DNA of 64,000 bases, taken from contig CM037777.1 of NCBI GenBank assembly GCA_021229015.1, forward strand, positions 22,504,110 through 22,568,109. The letters run 5' to 3'. The notes under the pieces are model-generated. The model saw only the letters and a program-made list of their open reading frames with translations. It did not search any database and was not told the DNA's origin. Source of the DNA: Solen grandis (lineage: Eukaryota; Mollusca; Bivalvia; Adapedonta; Solenidae). A program made the translations under genes and the position numbers. Positions 48,540 to 60,212 of this stretch are shown one piece after another (the first letter of the stretch is position 1; the number at the start of each line of letters is the position of its first letter).

Positions 48540-49213
48540 TGCCTATACGACGAATAAGGACGATATCGACGAAAATAATTAGACACTTTAAAATATTCGT
48601 ATAATATATTATCAATGGAGGCGGCCTTATTGGAGCCGAGCTTTTTAAAAGCATTAACAATTTCTTCAGTGATTTGTCGGTCAAGTGACTCAAACGTAAA
48701 ATGTTCTGAACCAGAATTGTTATCTCTGACATAATCAGCTTATTTTCTATCTATGTCACCTCCCTCACTTGGCATGAGTTTACTAAAATAATCCATACAT
48801 TCGTCGTTGGATATTGCATCCCCTACATTCTTTTGTTTGGGTTGTCGGAATATTTTCCAGAATTCTTTTGGTGAATTTTTTCTAAGATCATTCATTTTTC
48901 TACTTCTTGTATAATTAAAAGCATTTTTTGAAATCATGCATTGGTATGTGTTAACCTTTTTTGCCTGAATTAATATAACCTTATCGTTTTCTGACAGTAT
49001 AAAATTAAATTGTTCGACGGCATTTTTATGAATATCATATTTCCGTTTGCATTCATCCTCATGCCATTCATTTTGAAATTTATCATCAATGACACAGGTC
49101 TTTGGTTTACGCGATGATTTTTCAAAGTATTTACGTCCATAGTTACATAGGAAATCTGCCAAGATAGAAGTAAGGCTGTCTATATTACCATCCGCGTTAA
49201 TTTCCGAGTTCAA
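48540..49213 (-). pseudogene. LINE ORF fragment (linker to start of RT)
   Basis: On the minus strand a 157-residue stretch reads NSPKEFWKIFRQPKQKNVGDAISNDE, split here into NSPKEFWKIFRQ and GDAISNDE, matching SSREFWGLFRRKQ and GDIISNDE of the LINE at 27536. After a frame change, SLDRQITEEIVNAFKKLGS and KAASIDNILYEYFK match the RT start of that element. The piece ends before the RT catalytic core. It abuts the right inverted end of the foldback element, so it was captured by it or inserted into it. Confidence 0.85.
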
Positions 49214-49309
49214 AGTATGTGTTTAAGTGTGATAATTATTTGATATATCAAACTAAAAAGCTTCACTGAAATTTAAATCCCACTGTCAGGACATGAAACT
49301 TTTAAAACA

Positions 49310-50209
49310 TATTTTGCATGTTACAGGGTAAAATAAATGTGCAGCCTGACTCTGGCAAATTTCAGTATTGATATGACCAATAGAAACCCAGATGTCGCGG
49401 TGTTTCTATGGTAGCTTATATTCATACTTGAGTCTAACCGCCGTGGTATAGGGTGTGATTCAAAAAAGTGAGCTTAAGAATAAAATATTGAAATGACATT
49501 TACACATATTTTAGGATATAGTGTTCTCTATGTTTTGGCACATTTTCATATTGATATGACCAATAGAAACCCGGGTGGTGCGATGATACTGGAGTAGTAA
49601 AAACTCGGGTGGCGCGATGGTATTATAAAGTAGCGTATATTCCTTTTTGAGTCTGACCGCCGTAGTATAGGTGGTGATTTTAAAAACAATTTAAATGAAT
49701 TTAACACATATTATGTTATAGTTTCTTTCCTTTTTTTCTTTTTTAAAATACACCGGTAGGCACGAACACACTAGATCCGGATTTGGTATCGCATAATAGC
49801 ACCGTACCAAGCTTTACAGGTGCGAGATCCGCGAGGTTGTGGAAAACAGGAAAAGGGGTAATATGCAATAAAAACATAAAATTATCGAATTAAATTTGCA
49901 CAAATGTTGTAAAATATTATTTTAAAGCAACTTGTGAAATTTCATACAAATACGACTTGAAATAACACGAGTGGCGTCTTCAAACCCCGGACGGCGTCAA
50001 GTCCCCCACCGATGAGATCTTGAAGAGAATTTTGAAAATGGATTAAAACATCAAAGAAATAAAAAAAAATGTCAATGAAATTTGCACATATGATGTAAAA
50101 TGCTATTACAAAGCTACTGCTAAAATTTTATTCCTATAAGACCAGTAATAAAGCGGGTGGCGCTATAGAACCCTGGATACGATATAGATGGCGCTTTTTA
50201 GTAGGACCC
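49310..50209 (-). repeat. Right inverted end of the foldback element, two subrepeats
   Basis: Reverse complement of the left end, including the unique terminal ~450 bp (AAATCCGGAT, TTACAGGTGCGA, GGAAAACAGGAAAAG landmarks) but with only two CCGCCGTGGTATA subrepeats (about 49438 and 49658) against five on the left. Confidence 0.82.
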
Positions 50210-50803
50210 CATCACTGGAAAGAGCTCTTCAAAAACTAAAACATTTGTCTATATACTCTTTATGAAATATTTTTAGTTTTGGAGCTATTTGGGGCCGAAT
50301 AAAAACACAAAAATCGTAATATGACCTTGACCTTTTCATTTATTTTTTAACATTGTAATTGTGAGGTACTTTGAAATATAACAATACATAAGGTGTGAAT
50401 ATATCAAGAACAATGAACAAAAAACAAAGTCAAGAGCGACAAAAAAACATGTTTTTGAAACTTTAACTTTTTTCCAATATTTAATTGAAGTTTGACCGTT
50501 TCTAGAGGACAAACAATGCATTTCTTAAATATATTGTGCGTATATGTCTTGCAAATCATTTGCAGCAAACAGAATTCTTCTATTTGATCTCTAACAAAAA
50601 TGGGTAGGTTTTTCATAGACCTACACTTATTTGCACGTTTTTTGCGATGTTCGAACTCTTAACCTTCCTTTTCTAACTATAAAATTTTCAGTCATACCTT
50701 GAAACTATCATATTTTATTAGGTTATCAACAATGAACATAATGCAACAAACCGCATTGGATCAGACTTCAACTTTTTATAAGTAGAAAAGTGCTTTCAAG
50801 CTA

Positions 50804-50819
50804 AGCGCCCCCTAGCGGC
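50804..50819. promoter_or_regulatory. CTCF-like motif, array copy
   Basis: Exact AGCGCCCCCTAGCGGC, same orientation as the other copies. Confidence 0.4.
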
Positions 50820-51296
50820 AAAATGAGAAATAAAATTGATTAAAATTTTACCATTAGGTGCCTAGAAATGCAGCAAATAGTTCAACAAAGTATACAAGTC
50901 GCACTTGTCGAACATTCTATTTCTTATATATCACAGATTGAAGCATAATTAAAAAATGATTTACAATAATTAAAAAAAACATGTTTTTGAAATTTTATTT
51001 CTTTTCTAAATTTTAGTGAAGTTTGACCGTTTCTAGAGGACAAACCATGCTTTTCTTAAATTCGCCACCCCATATATTTTGTGCGTATATGTCTTGCAAA
51101 TCATTTGCAGCAAAGAGATTATTCAATCTGATCTCTATCAAAAATGGATAGGTTTTACGTAGACTTACACTCATTTGCACATTTTTTTGCACGGTTCGAA
51201 CTTTCAACCTTCCGTTATTAACTGAAACATTTTCAAAAAAAGGGTAAGAAAAATAATTATTAAAAAAATAATAAAATAAAACAGAAGAAGAACAAA

Positions 51297-51379
51297 AGGT
51301 TTTTGCACTGCGAAGTGCGAAAACCTAAAATTAAAACAGAAGAAAAACAATAGGTTTTCGCACTGCGATGTGAAAACCT
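51297..51379. repeat. Pair of GC-rich hairpins
   Basis: AGGTTTTTGCACTGCGAAGTGCGAAAACCT-type inverted repeats lie at 51297-51326 (13-bp arms with one mismatch, loop GCGA) and 51352-51379 (slightly decayed), separated by 25 bp of A-rich sequence. They immediately precede the first 190-bp subrepeat block. Confidence 0.8.
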
Positions 51380-51384
51380 AGCTA

Positions 51385-51975
51385 GAATCGCCATCGCGAT
51401 ATCATCGATTTTCGCAAAAGCAATTCCATTCAGTTCACAAGTCGCATTATTCGAAAAACATTTCTTCGTTCAATGGCTTGTTGATACTGTTACCAGCGAT
51501 CTTTCAAACATTTTTGTTGCAATGTTTAAACAGACTTTTTACCCAAATGAATATTTTTGAGTATTACCTGTCAGTTATGTAGTCGCGATATCATCAGTTT
51601 TCTCAAAAGCAATTCCATTCAGTTCATGAGTTGCATGATTCGAAAAACGTTTCTTCGTTCAATGGCTTGTTGATACTGTTAACAGCAATCTTTCAAACAT
51701 TTTTATCGCAATGTTTAAGCTGACTTTTTACCGAAAAGAATATTGTTGAGTATTACCTGTCAGTTATGTAGTCGCGATATCATCAGTTTTCACGAAAGCA
51801 ATTCCATTTAAGTCACGAGTCGCATGTTTCGAAAAACATATTTCTTCATTCAATAGCTTGTTGAATACTGTTGACAGTGACCTTTCAAACATTTTTGTCG
51901 CAATGTTTAAGCAGACTTTTTACCAAGAAGAATACTTTTAAGTATTACCTGTCTGTTATGTAGACGCAAACTTGA
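51385..51975 (+). repeat. Nested ~190-bp subrepeats, three copies
   Basis: Each copy runs GTCGCGATATCATC(A/G)GTTTTC, GCAATTCCATTCAGTTCA, GCATGATTCGAAAAAC, GCGATCTTTCAAACATTTTT, AAGCAGACTTTTTACC, AGTATTACCTGTCAGTTATGTA. The palindromic TCGCGA/CGCGAT word sits at each unit junction. Confidence 0.88.
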
Positions 51976-53624
51976 AAACTTCTTTTACGGTTTTCGGGTA
52001 CTGCAACGTTATATGTGTGTGTTGCTTTATGATGGCGACATACGATCAAGTATACAAGTCGCACTAGTCAAACATTCTATTCCTTATATATCACAATTTG
52101 AAGCATAAAATCTGATTTACAATTATTCCAAAAAAAGGATCAAACTTTGGACTGCCATAAAATGACCAAACTAAGTCTGATCTTCAAAAACTTAACATCA
52201 CTGGAAAGAGCTCTTGAAGAACTAAAACTCTCAATGAAATATATTTACTTTTGGAGCTATTTGGATCTGAATATGCACAATAATCGTAATATAAGCTGGA
52301 CCTTTTCATTTCTTTTTTATCTTTTCAATGGTGAGGACCCTTCCAACATAACAATACATAACTTGTGAAAATAACATGAAGAATGAAAAAAAAAAAAGTC
52401 AGGAACGACAAAAACATGTTTTAGAACTTTTAATTTTTCCCAAAATTTAGTGAACTTTGACCGTTTATAGAGGACAAACCATGCATTTCTTATATTTTAT
52501 GCGTATTCGTTTTGCAAATCATTTGCAGCAAACAGAATTCTTCTATCTTATCTCTAACAAAAATGGATAGGTTTTTTGTAGACCTACCCACATCTGCACA
52601 GATTTTTGCGAGGTTCGAACTTTCAACCTTCCGTTACTAGCTTAAAAGGTTTCAGCCATTCATACCTAGAAACTATCATTTTTTATTAGGCTTTCAACAA
52701 GGAATATAACGCAACAAACGACATTTGGATCAGATTTCAACTTTTTGAGTTATAAGTAGAAGAGTGTTTTCAAGCTAAGCGCCCCTAGTGGCAAAATGAG
52801 AAACAAAATTGAGTAAAATTTAACCATTAGGTACCTAGCAATGCAGCAAATAGTTAAATCAAGTATACATGTCGCACTAGTCGAACATTCTATTTCTTAT
52901 ATATAACAATTTGAAGCATAAAACCTGATTTAGAATTATTCCAAAAAAGGATCAAACTTTGGACTGCCGTAAAATGACCAAATCAAGTCCGATCTTCAAA
53001 AATTTAACATCACTGGAAAGAACTCTTAAAATATCATAAAGAATGAACAAAATATAAAATCAGGAGCGACAAAAAACATGTTTTTGAAACTTTAACTTTT
53101 CCAAACATTTATTGAAGTTTGACCGTTTATAGAGGACAAACAATGCATTTCTTAAATTCGCCACCCCATATAATTTGTGCGTATATGTCTTGTTAATCAT
53201 TTGCAGCAAACAGAATTCTTCTATCTTATGTCTAACAAAAATGGATAGGTTTTTCGTAGACCTACCCTCATTTGCACAGTTTTTTGCGAGGTTCGAACTT
53301 TCAACCTTCCGTAGCTCAAAAACTTCCAGTGATATGTACCTTGAAACTAATATATTTTATTAGGCTATCAACAAGAATACAAGAACAGAATGCAAAAAAA
53401 CTCATTTGAATCCGACCTAAAATAACTATTAGCCATTAATTAATTTCATGCAAAACGCCCTCCTAGCGGGAAAAGTAAGAAATAAATGGAAATTATCTCA
53501 ACGTTAGGATGATCTTCAAATACGTGTTAAAAACTGATTAAAATTTAAAAAATGTGGCTTTTCTGATCTCGGAGATTTGCCGTTAACAAAAAAGGGTTAG
53601 AAAAATAATAAAAAAAACTAGAAT

Positions 53625-54585
53625 CGCTATCGCGATATCATCGGTTTTCGCAAAAGCCATTTCATTCAGTTCACGAGTCACATACTTCGAAAAACATTTC
53701 TTCATTCAATGGTTTGTTAATATTGTTAAAAGCGATCTTTCAAACATTTTTGTTGCAATGTTTAAGCAGACTTTTTACCTAAAAGAATATTTTTGAGAAT
53801 TACCTGTCTGTTATGTAGTCGCGATATCATCGGGTTTTACAAAAGCAATTCCTTTCAGTTCAAGAGTCACATGATTCAAAAAACATTTCTTCGTTCAATG
53901 GCTTGTTGATACCGTTAACAGCGATCTTTCAAACATTTTTGTCACAATGTTTAAGCAGACTTTTTACCCAAAAGAATATTGTTGAGTATTACCTGTCAGT
54001 TATGTTGTCGCGATACTGATTCAGTTTTCACGAAAACAATTCCATTCAAGTCACGAGTCGCATGATTCGAAAAATATTTCTTCGTTCAATGGCTTGTTCA
54101 TACTGTTAACAGCGATCTTTCAAACATTTTTGTCACAATGTTTAAGCCGACTTTTTACCCAAAAGAATATTTTTGAGTATTTCCTGTCAGTTATGTAGCC
54201 GGATATCAATGGCTTTCACGAAAGCAATTCTATTCAGTTCACGAGTCGCATGATTCGAAAAACATTTCTTCGGTTAATTGCTTGTTGATACTGTTAACAG
54301 CGATCTTTCAAACATTTTGTGGCAATGTTTAAGCAGACTTTTTACCCCCAAAATTATTTTTGAGTATTACCTGTCAGTTATGTAGTCGCGATATCATCAG
54401 TTTTCACGAAAGCAATTCCATTTAGTTCATGAGTTGCATGATTCGAAAAACAAATTTCTTCATTCAATAGCTTGTTGAATACTGTTAACAGTGATCTTTC
54501 AAACATTTTTGTCGTAATGTTTAAGCAGACTTTTCACCAATAAGAATAATTTTGAGTATTACCTGTCAATTATGTAGTTGCAAAC
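53625..54585 (+). repeat. Nested ~190-bp subrepeats, five copies
   Basis: Same subrepeat as 51385-51975, at about 53630, 53820, 54008, 54196 and 54387. The copy number differs between array units, in line with unequal exchange. Confidence 0.88.
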
Positions 54586-55680
54586 TTGAAAACTATTTTT
54601 ACAGGATTCGGTTAGTGCAAAGTTAGATGAGTGTTGCTTTATGGTGGCGACAAAGGACATTTGTATGCGATAAACAACAATTGGAAACGACAAACAACAG
54701 GATAAAATGACAAAAGTCAATGTGATATGCCTCTCAACATTATTACGAACTAATGTTGCATTGAATAACTATCATTTTCATGAAATATCACATTAATTTT
54801 TTAGTGTTGGTTCAAGTTGATGTCACCAAGGACCAGAATAGAAAAAAAATGTAAAAAAAATCAGACTTCAATTATTTTAGTTATAAAGAGTGATTTCAAG
54901 CCAAGCGCCCCCCAGCGGCAAGATGAGAAACAAAATTTAGTAAATATTTTCTATTAGATACCGAGCAATGCAGCAAATGGTTCAATGAAGTATACAAGTC
55001 GCACTAGTCAAACATTCTATTCCTTATATATCACAATTTGAAGCATAAAAACTGATTTACAATTATTCCAAAAAAGGATCAAATTTGGACTAAAATGGCA
55101 AATCAATCATATACTCTCAATGAAATATTTTTTGTTTTGGAGCTATTTGGGGCCAAATAAAAACACAATAATCGTTATATGACCTTGACCTTTTCATTTA
55201 ATTTTTTACTTTTCAATTGTGATTCCCTTTCAAAAATAACAATACATAACTTATAAATATCATGAAGAATGAACAAAAAATAAAGTCAGGAGCCACAAAA
55301 AACATGTTTTTTGAAACTTTATTTTTTTCTAAAATTTATTGAAGTTTGACCGTTTCTAAAGGCAAACCATGCATTTCGTAAATTTGCCACCCCATATATT
55401 TTGTGCGTATATGTTTTGCAAATCATTTGCAGCAAATAGACTTCTTCTATCTGATGTCTAAAAAAATGGATAGGTTTTTCGTAGACCTACTCTCATCTGC
55501 ACAGTCTTTTGCAGGGTTCGAACTTACAACCTTCCGTTAGTAGCTCAAAAAGTTTCAGCCACTCATACCTAGAAACTATCATATTTTATTAGGCTATCAA
55601 CAAGGAACATAATGCAATAAACCGCATTTGGATCAGGCTTTAACTTTTGGAGTTATAAGTAGAAGAGTGCTTTCAAGCTA

Positions 55681-55696
55681 AGCGCCCCCTAGCGGC
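55681..55696. promoter_or_regulatory. CTCF-like motif, array copy
   Basis: Exact AGCGCCCCCTAGCGGC, same orientation as the other copies. Confidence 0.4.
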
Positions 55697-56521
55697 AAAA
55701 TGAGAAACAAAATTGATTAAGATTTTACCATTAGGTACCTAGCAATGCAGCAGATAGTTCAATCAAGTACACAAGTTGCACTAGTCGAAAATTCTATTTC
55801 TTATATATCACAATTTGGAGCATAAAAACTGATTTACAATTATTCCCAAAAAGGATCAAACTTTGGACTGCCGTAAAATGACGAAATCAAGTCCGTTCTT
55901 CAAAAACTTAACATCACTGGAAAGAGCTCTTAAAGAACTAAAACTTTTGTTCATATACTCTCAATAAAATATTTTTAATTTTTTAGTTATTTGGGGCCGA
56001 ATAAAAAAACAATAATCGTAACATGACCTTGACCTTTCATTTAATTTTAAACCTTTTAATTGTGAGGCCCTTTCAGACATAACTTTACATAAATTGTGAA
56101 TATATCATGAAGAATGACCTAAAAATACAGTCAGGGACAAAAACCATGTTTTAGAAATTTTAATTTTTCCTAAAATTTAGTGAAGTTTGACCGTTTCTAG
56201 AGGACAAACCATGCATTTCTTAAATTCGTCAACCCATATATTTTGTGCGTATATGTCTTGCAAATCAATTGCAGCAAAGAGATTATTCTATCTGATCTCT
56301 AACAAAAATCGATAGGTTTATCGTAGACCTACACTAATTTGCTCAGTTTTTGCGAGGTTCGAACTTTCAACCTTCCGTTATTAACTGAAACATTTTCAGA
56401 CATTTATACCTTGAAACTATCATATTTTATTAGGCTATCAAGAAGGAACAGAATGCAAAAAACTGTATTCGAATCGGACTTCAGCTATATAAGTTATAAG
56501 CAAAAAAGTGATTTCAAGCAA

Positions 56522-56537
56522 AGCGCCCCCTAGCGGC
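56522..56537. promoter_or_regulatory. CTCF-like motif, array copy
   Basis: Exact AGCGCCCCCTAGCGGC, same orientation as the other copies. Confidence 0.4.
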
Positions 56538-59450
56538 AAAATGAGAAAAAAAATGATTAAAATTTCATCATTAGGTACCTAGCAATGCAGCAATTAGTTC
56601 AATGAAGTATACAAGTCGCACTAGTCGAACATTCTATTTCTTATATATCACAATTTGAAGCATAAAAACTGATTTACAATTATTCCAAAAAAGGATCAAA
56701 GTTTGGACTGCCGTAAGATGACCAAATCAAGTCCGATCTTCAAAAACTAAACATCGATGGAAAGAGCTCTTGAAGAACTAAAACTTTTGTATATATACTC
56801 TCATTGAAATATTTTTAGTTTTGACCTTGACCTTTTCATTCATTTTTAAACTTTTTAATTGTTAGACCCTTTCAAACATAACAATACATAAATTGTGAAA
56901 ATATCATGAAGAATGAACTAAAAATTAAGTCAGGAGCGACAAAAAACATGTTTTTGAAAATTTAATTTTTCCAGAGGACAAACCATGCATTTCTTAAATT
57001 CGCCACCCCATATATTTTGTGCGTATATGTCTTGCAAATCATTTGCAGCAAACAGAATTCATCTATCTGATCTCTAACAAAAATGGATAGGTTTTTCGTA
57101 GACCTACCCTCATTTGCACAGTTTTTTGCGAGGTTCGAACTTTCAACCTTCTGTAGCTCAAATACTTTCAGCGACACGTACCCTCGAAACCTATCATATT
57201 TTATGAGGCTATCAACAAGGAACAGAATGCAAAAAACCGCATTTGAATCGGACCTCAAATAAGTGAGTTATTAGCCATTAATAAATTTCATGCAAAACGC
57301 CCCCTGGCGGGAAAAGTAAGACATAAATGAAAATTTTCTCAACGTTACGATCATTTTCAAATACGTGGTAATAACTGATTAAAATTTCATACATGTGACT
57401 TTTTTCTATCATGGTGATATGCCGTTCACAAAAAAAAAGGTTAGAAAAATAATAAAAAACTAGAACCGCAAGCGGTATCTCGGTTTTCGCTTTTAACCTA
57501 ATCAACTTGAACACTTTATTTCAACTCAGCCACAATTTTCAATATGAAACAGAACGAAAAGGTTTTTGAAGACCTGCTCTCATTCGCACAGTTTTTTTTT
57601 TTTGCAATGTTAGAACATTCAAACTCTTCTAGCGCAAATATTTTCCCATACCCTGTCCCTTGAAATCCATCACATTCTGTGGTGCTGTCAACAAGGAACA
57701 AAATGCTGAAAACCGCATTTCAATCAGACTTTAACGTTTTGAGTTATAAGCAAAAGAGTGATTTTAAGCAAAACGCCCTCTAGCGACAAAATTAGAAACA
57801 AAATTGCAAAAACAGCAAATAGATCAAACAAGTATATAAGTCGCACTAGTCGAACATTCTTTTTCTTATATATCACAACTTGAAGCATAAAAACTGATTA
57901 ACAATTATTCCAAATAAAAAGGATCAAACTTTGGACTGCCGTAAAATGAACAAATCAAGTCCGATCTTCAAAAATTAAACATCACTGGAAAGAGCTCCTC
58001 AAGAACTAAAACCTTTGTTTATATACTCTCAATGAAATATTTTTAGATTTGTCGCACTTTGTGGCCGAATAAAAACACTATTATCGTAATATGACATTGA
58101 CCTTTTCAATGTTTTTTTTAACTTTTTAACTTTTGTGAGGCCCTTTCAAACATAACAAAACAAAACGTGTGAAAATTTCATGACAAATAAACAAAACATA
58201 AAGTCAGGAGCGACAAAAAAAAATGTTTTTGAAATCTTAATTTTTCCTAAATTTAAGTGAAGTTTGACCGTTTCTAGTGGACAAACCACGCATTTCTTAA
58301 ATTCGCCACCCCATATATTTTGTGTGTATACGTCTTTCAAATGGTATGCCGGAGACGGAATTCTTCTATCTGATCTCTAACAAAAACGGATAGGTTTTTC
58401 GTAGACCTACCCTCATTTGCACAGTTTTTTTGTTTTTGTTTTTTGCGAGGTTCGAACATTCAACCTACCGTAGCTCAAAAGCTTTCAGCCACACGGACCC
58501 TCGAATCCTATCATATGTTATTAGGCTATCAACAGGGAACAGAATGCAAAAACCGCATTCGAATCGGACTTCAACTTTTTGAGTTATAAGCAAAAGAATG
58601 ATTTCAAGAAAAGCGCCCCTAGCGGCAAAATGAGAAAGAAAATTGATTAAAATTTTGCTGTTAGGTACCTAGCAAAGCAGCAAATAGTTCAATCAAGTAT
58701 ACTAGTCGCACACATCAAACTTTTTATTCTTATGTATTAGAATTTGAAGCATAAAACATGTTTTACAATAATTCCAAAAAAGGATCAAACTTTGGACTGC
58801 CGTATAATGACCAAATCAAGTCTGATCTTCAAAACTAAACATCACTGGAAAGAGCTCTTTAAGAACTAAAACTTTTGTTCATATACTCTCAATGAAATAT
58901 TTTTAGTTTTGGAGCTATTTGTGGCCGAATAAAAACACAATAATCGTAATATGACCTTGACCTTTTCAATTCTTTTTATTTTTTTGAATTGTGAGGCCCT
59001 TTCAAACATAACAATACATGTCGTGTGAAAATTTCATGAAGAATGAACAGAAAATAAAGTCAGGAGCGACAAAAACATGTTTTTGAAATTTTAATTTTTC
59101 CTAAAATTTAGTGAAGTTTGACCGTTTCTAGAGGACAAACCACGCATTTCCGTAATTCGCCACCCCAAATATTTTGTGCGTATATGTCTTGCGAATCATA
59201 TGCAACAAACAAAATTCTTTTATCTCAATTCCAATAAAAATGGGCACTTTTTTTGTAGACCTACCCTCATTTTCACTGTTTTTTGCGAGGTTCGAACTTT
59301 CAACCTACCATAGTCAAAAAGTTTTATATACGCAGATTTTTGAAACCTATCATATTTGATTAGGCTTTTGACAAGGAACACAATGTAAAAAACACATCTG
59401 AATCGGACCTCAAATAACAGAGTTATTAGCATTTGTTAATTTTTTTCAAA

Positions 59451-59465
59451 ACGCCCCCTAGCGGC
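59451..59465. promoter_or_regulatory. CTCF-like motif, long-unit version
   Basis: ACGCCCCCTAGCGGC. This site lies in the extra module of the long units; related versions at 57297 and 53454 have drifted (CTGGCGGG, TCCTAGCGGG). Confidence 0.35.
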
Positions 59466-60112
59466 AAAAATAAGACAAAAATTAAAATTTTCTCAACGTT
59501 AGGATCAAGTTCAGAAAAATATAAGGAACTGGTAAAAAATTCATAATAGTGGCTTTTTTCTATCATGGTGATATGCCAGTCACAAAAAAGGGTTAGAAAA
59601 ATAATAATAATAAAAACTAGAACCGCAAAGCGGCATCTTGGTTTTCGCTTTTAACTTGACTAGTAAGAGTACTGGTTTCAACTGCAGACATAATTGATTG
59701 ATATTAACTTTATTCGAATATTTTGTTAATTGATCAAATTAAGTCCGATCTTCAAAAACTAAACATCATTAGCACGATCTCTTCACGAACTAGAACTTTT
59801 GTTCATATACTTTCTATAAAATATTTCTAGATTTGAAGCTATTTTGTGCCGATAAAAATAATCGGTATTATGACCTTGACCGTTGCATATTTTCATCGTT
59901 ATTTACTATGAGTTTATTTGTATTATTTAAATGCATAAACAGTGAAAAAATGATGAAGATTGAACAAAAATCAAAAAAGAAGCAACATATGGATTTACAA
60001 TTGTTTGATAAAAGGATCAAACTTTGGACTGTGGTAATTTGATAAATGAAGTCCGATCTTCAAAAACTAAACACCAATGGAAAGATCTCTTCACAGACTA
60101 AAACTTTTGTTC

Positions 60113-60212
60113 NNNNNNNNNNNNNNNNNNNNNNNNNNNNNNNNNNNNNNNNNNNNNNNNNNNNNNNNNNNNNNNNNNNNNNNNNNNNNNNNNNNNNNNN
60201 NNNNNNNNNNNN
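60113..60212. other. Assembly gap (100 N)
   Basis: Exactly 100 N between the satellite-like array and the recombinase ORF. The unfinished array on one side and unrelated coding sequence on the other mean the join could span many missing units. Confidence 0.98.

Larger units (their letters stand above)
43402..50209. mobile_element. 6.8-kb foldback-like element with 8-bp target duplication
   Basis: The ends are inverted repeats: the left begins CGGTCCTACTAAAAAGCGCC and the reverse complement of the right end begins GGGTCCTACTAAAAAGCGCC. CATCACTG flanks both sides (43394-43401 and 50210-50217). The other array units carry this stretch once and uninterrupted, as ACATCACTGGAAAGAGC, so the empty site is known. 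The inverted ends are long (about 1.3 and 0.9 kb) and hold subrepeats, as in foldback elements such as FB, TU and Galileo. The 4.5-kb core has no transposase; it holds a LINE fragment and a (TA)n tract. It appears non-autonomous. Eight-base duplications also occur with hAT and P-type transposases, so the mobilising family is unresolved. Confidence 0.82.
50210..60112 (+). repeat. Satellite-like array, main part (0.82-1.23 kb units)
   Basis: The block TCAAACTTTGGACTGCC begins at about 52140, 52959, 55857, 56697, 57925, 58791 and 60008. Spacings are about 820, 840, 1230, 865 and 1220 bp; the long units carry an extra ~380-bp module with a second CTCF-like site and ACTAGAACCGCAA(A)GCGG. Common landmarks in each unit are GACCGTTTCTAGAGGACAAA, CGCCACCCCATATATTTTGT, GCGAGGTTCGAAC and CGCCCCCTAGCGGCAAAATG. 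No protein is supported; 60-100 codon open frames are shared only because units repeat. The array runs into the second gap. Confidence 0.88.

Noticed and set aside
50336..59432. Several 60-100 codon frames with shared peptides (for example FVRDQI-EFCLLQMICKTYTH)
   Set aside because: They are the same piece of the satellite-like unit, broken differently in each copy, with no conserved start or synonymous-change pattern visible.
42290..60112. CRISPR-like array
   Set aside because: Units are 0.2-1.2 kb with no short spacer pattern, in a eukaryotic genome; this is satellite or transposon-derived.
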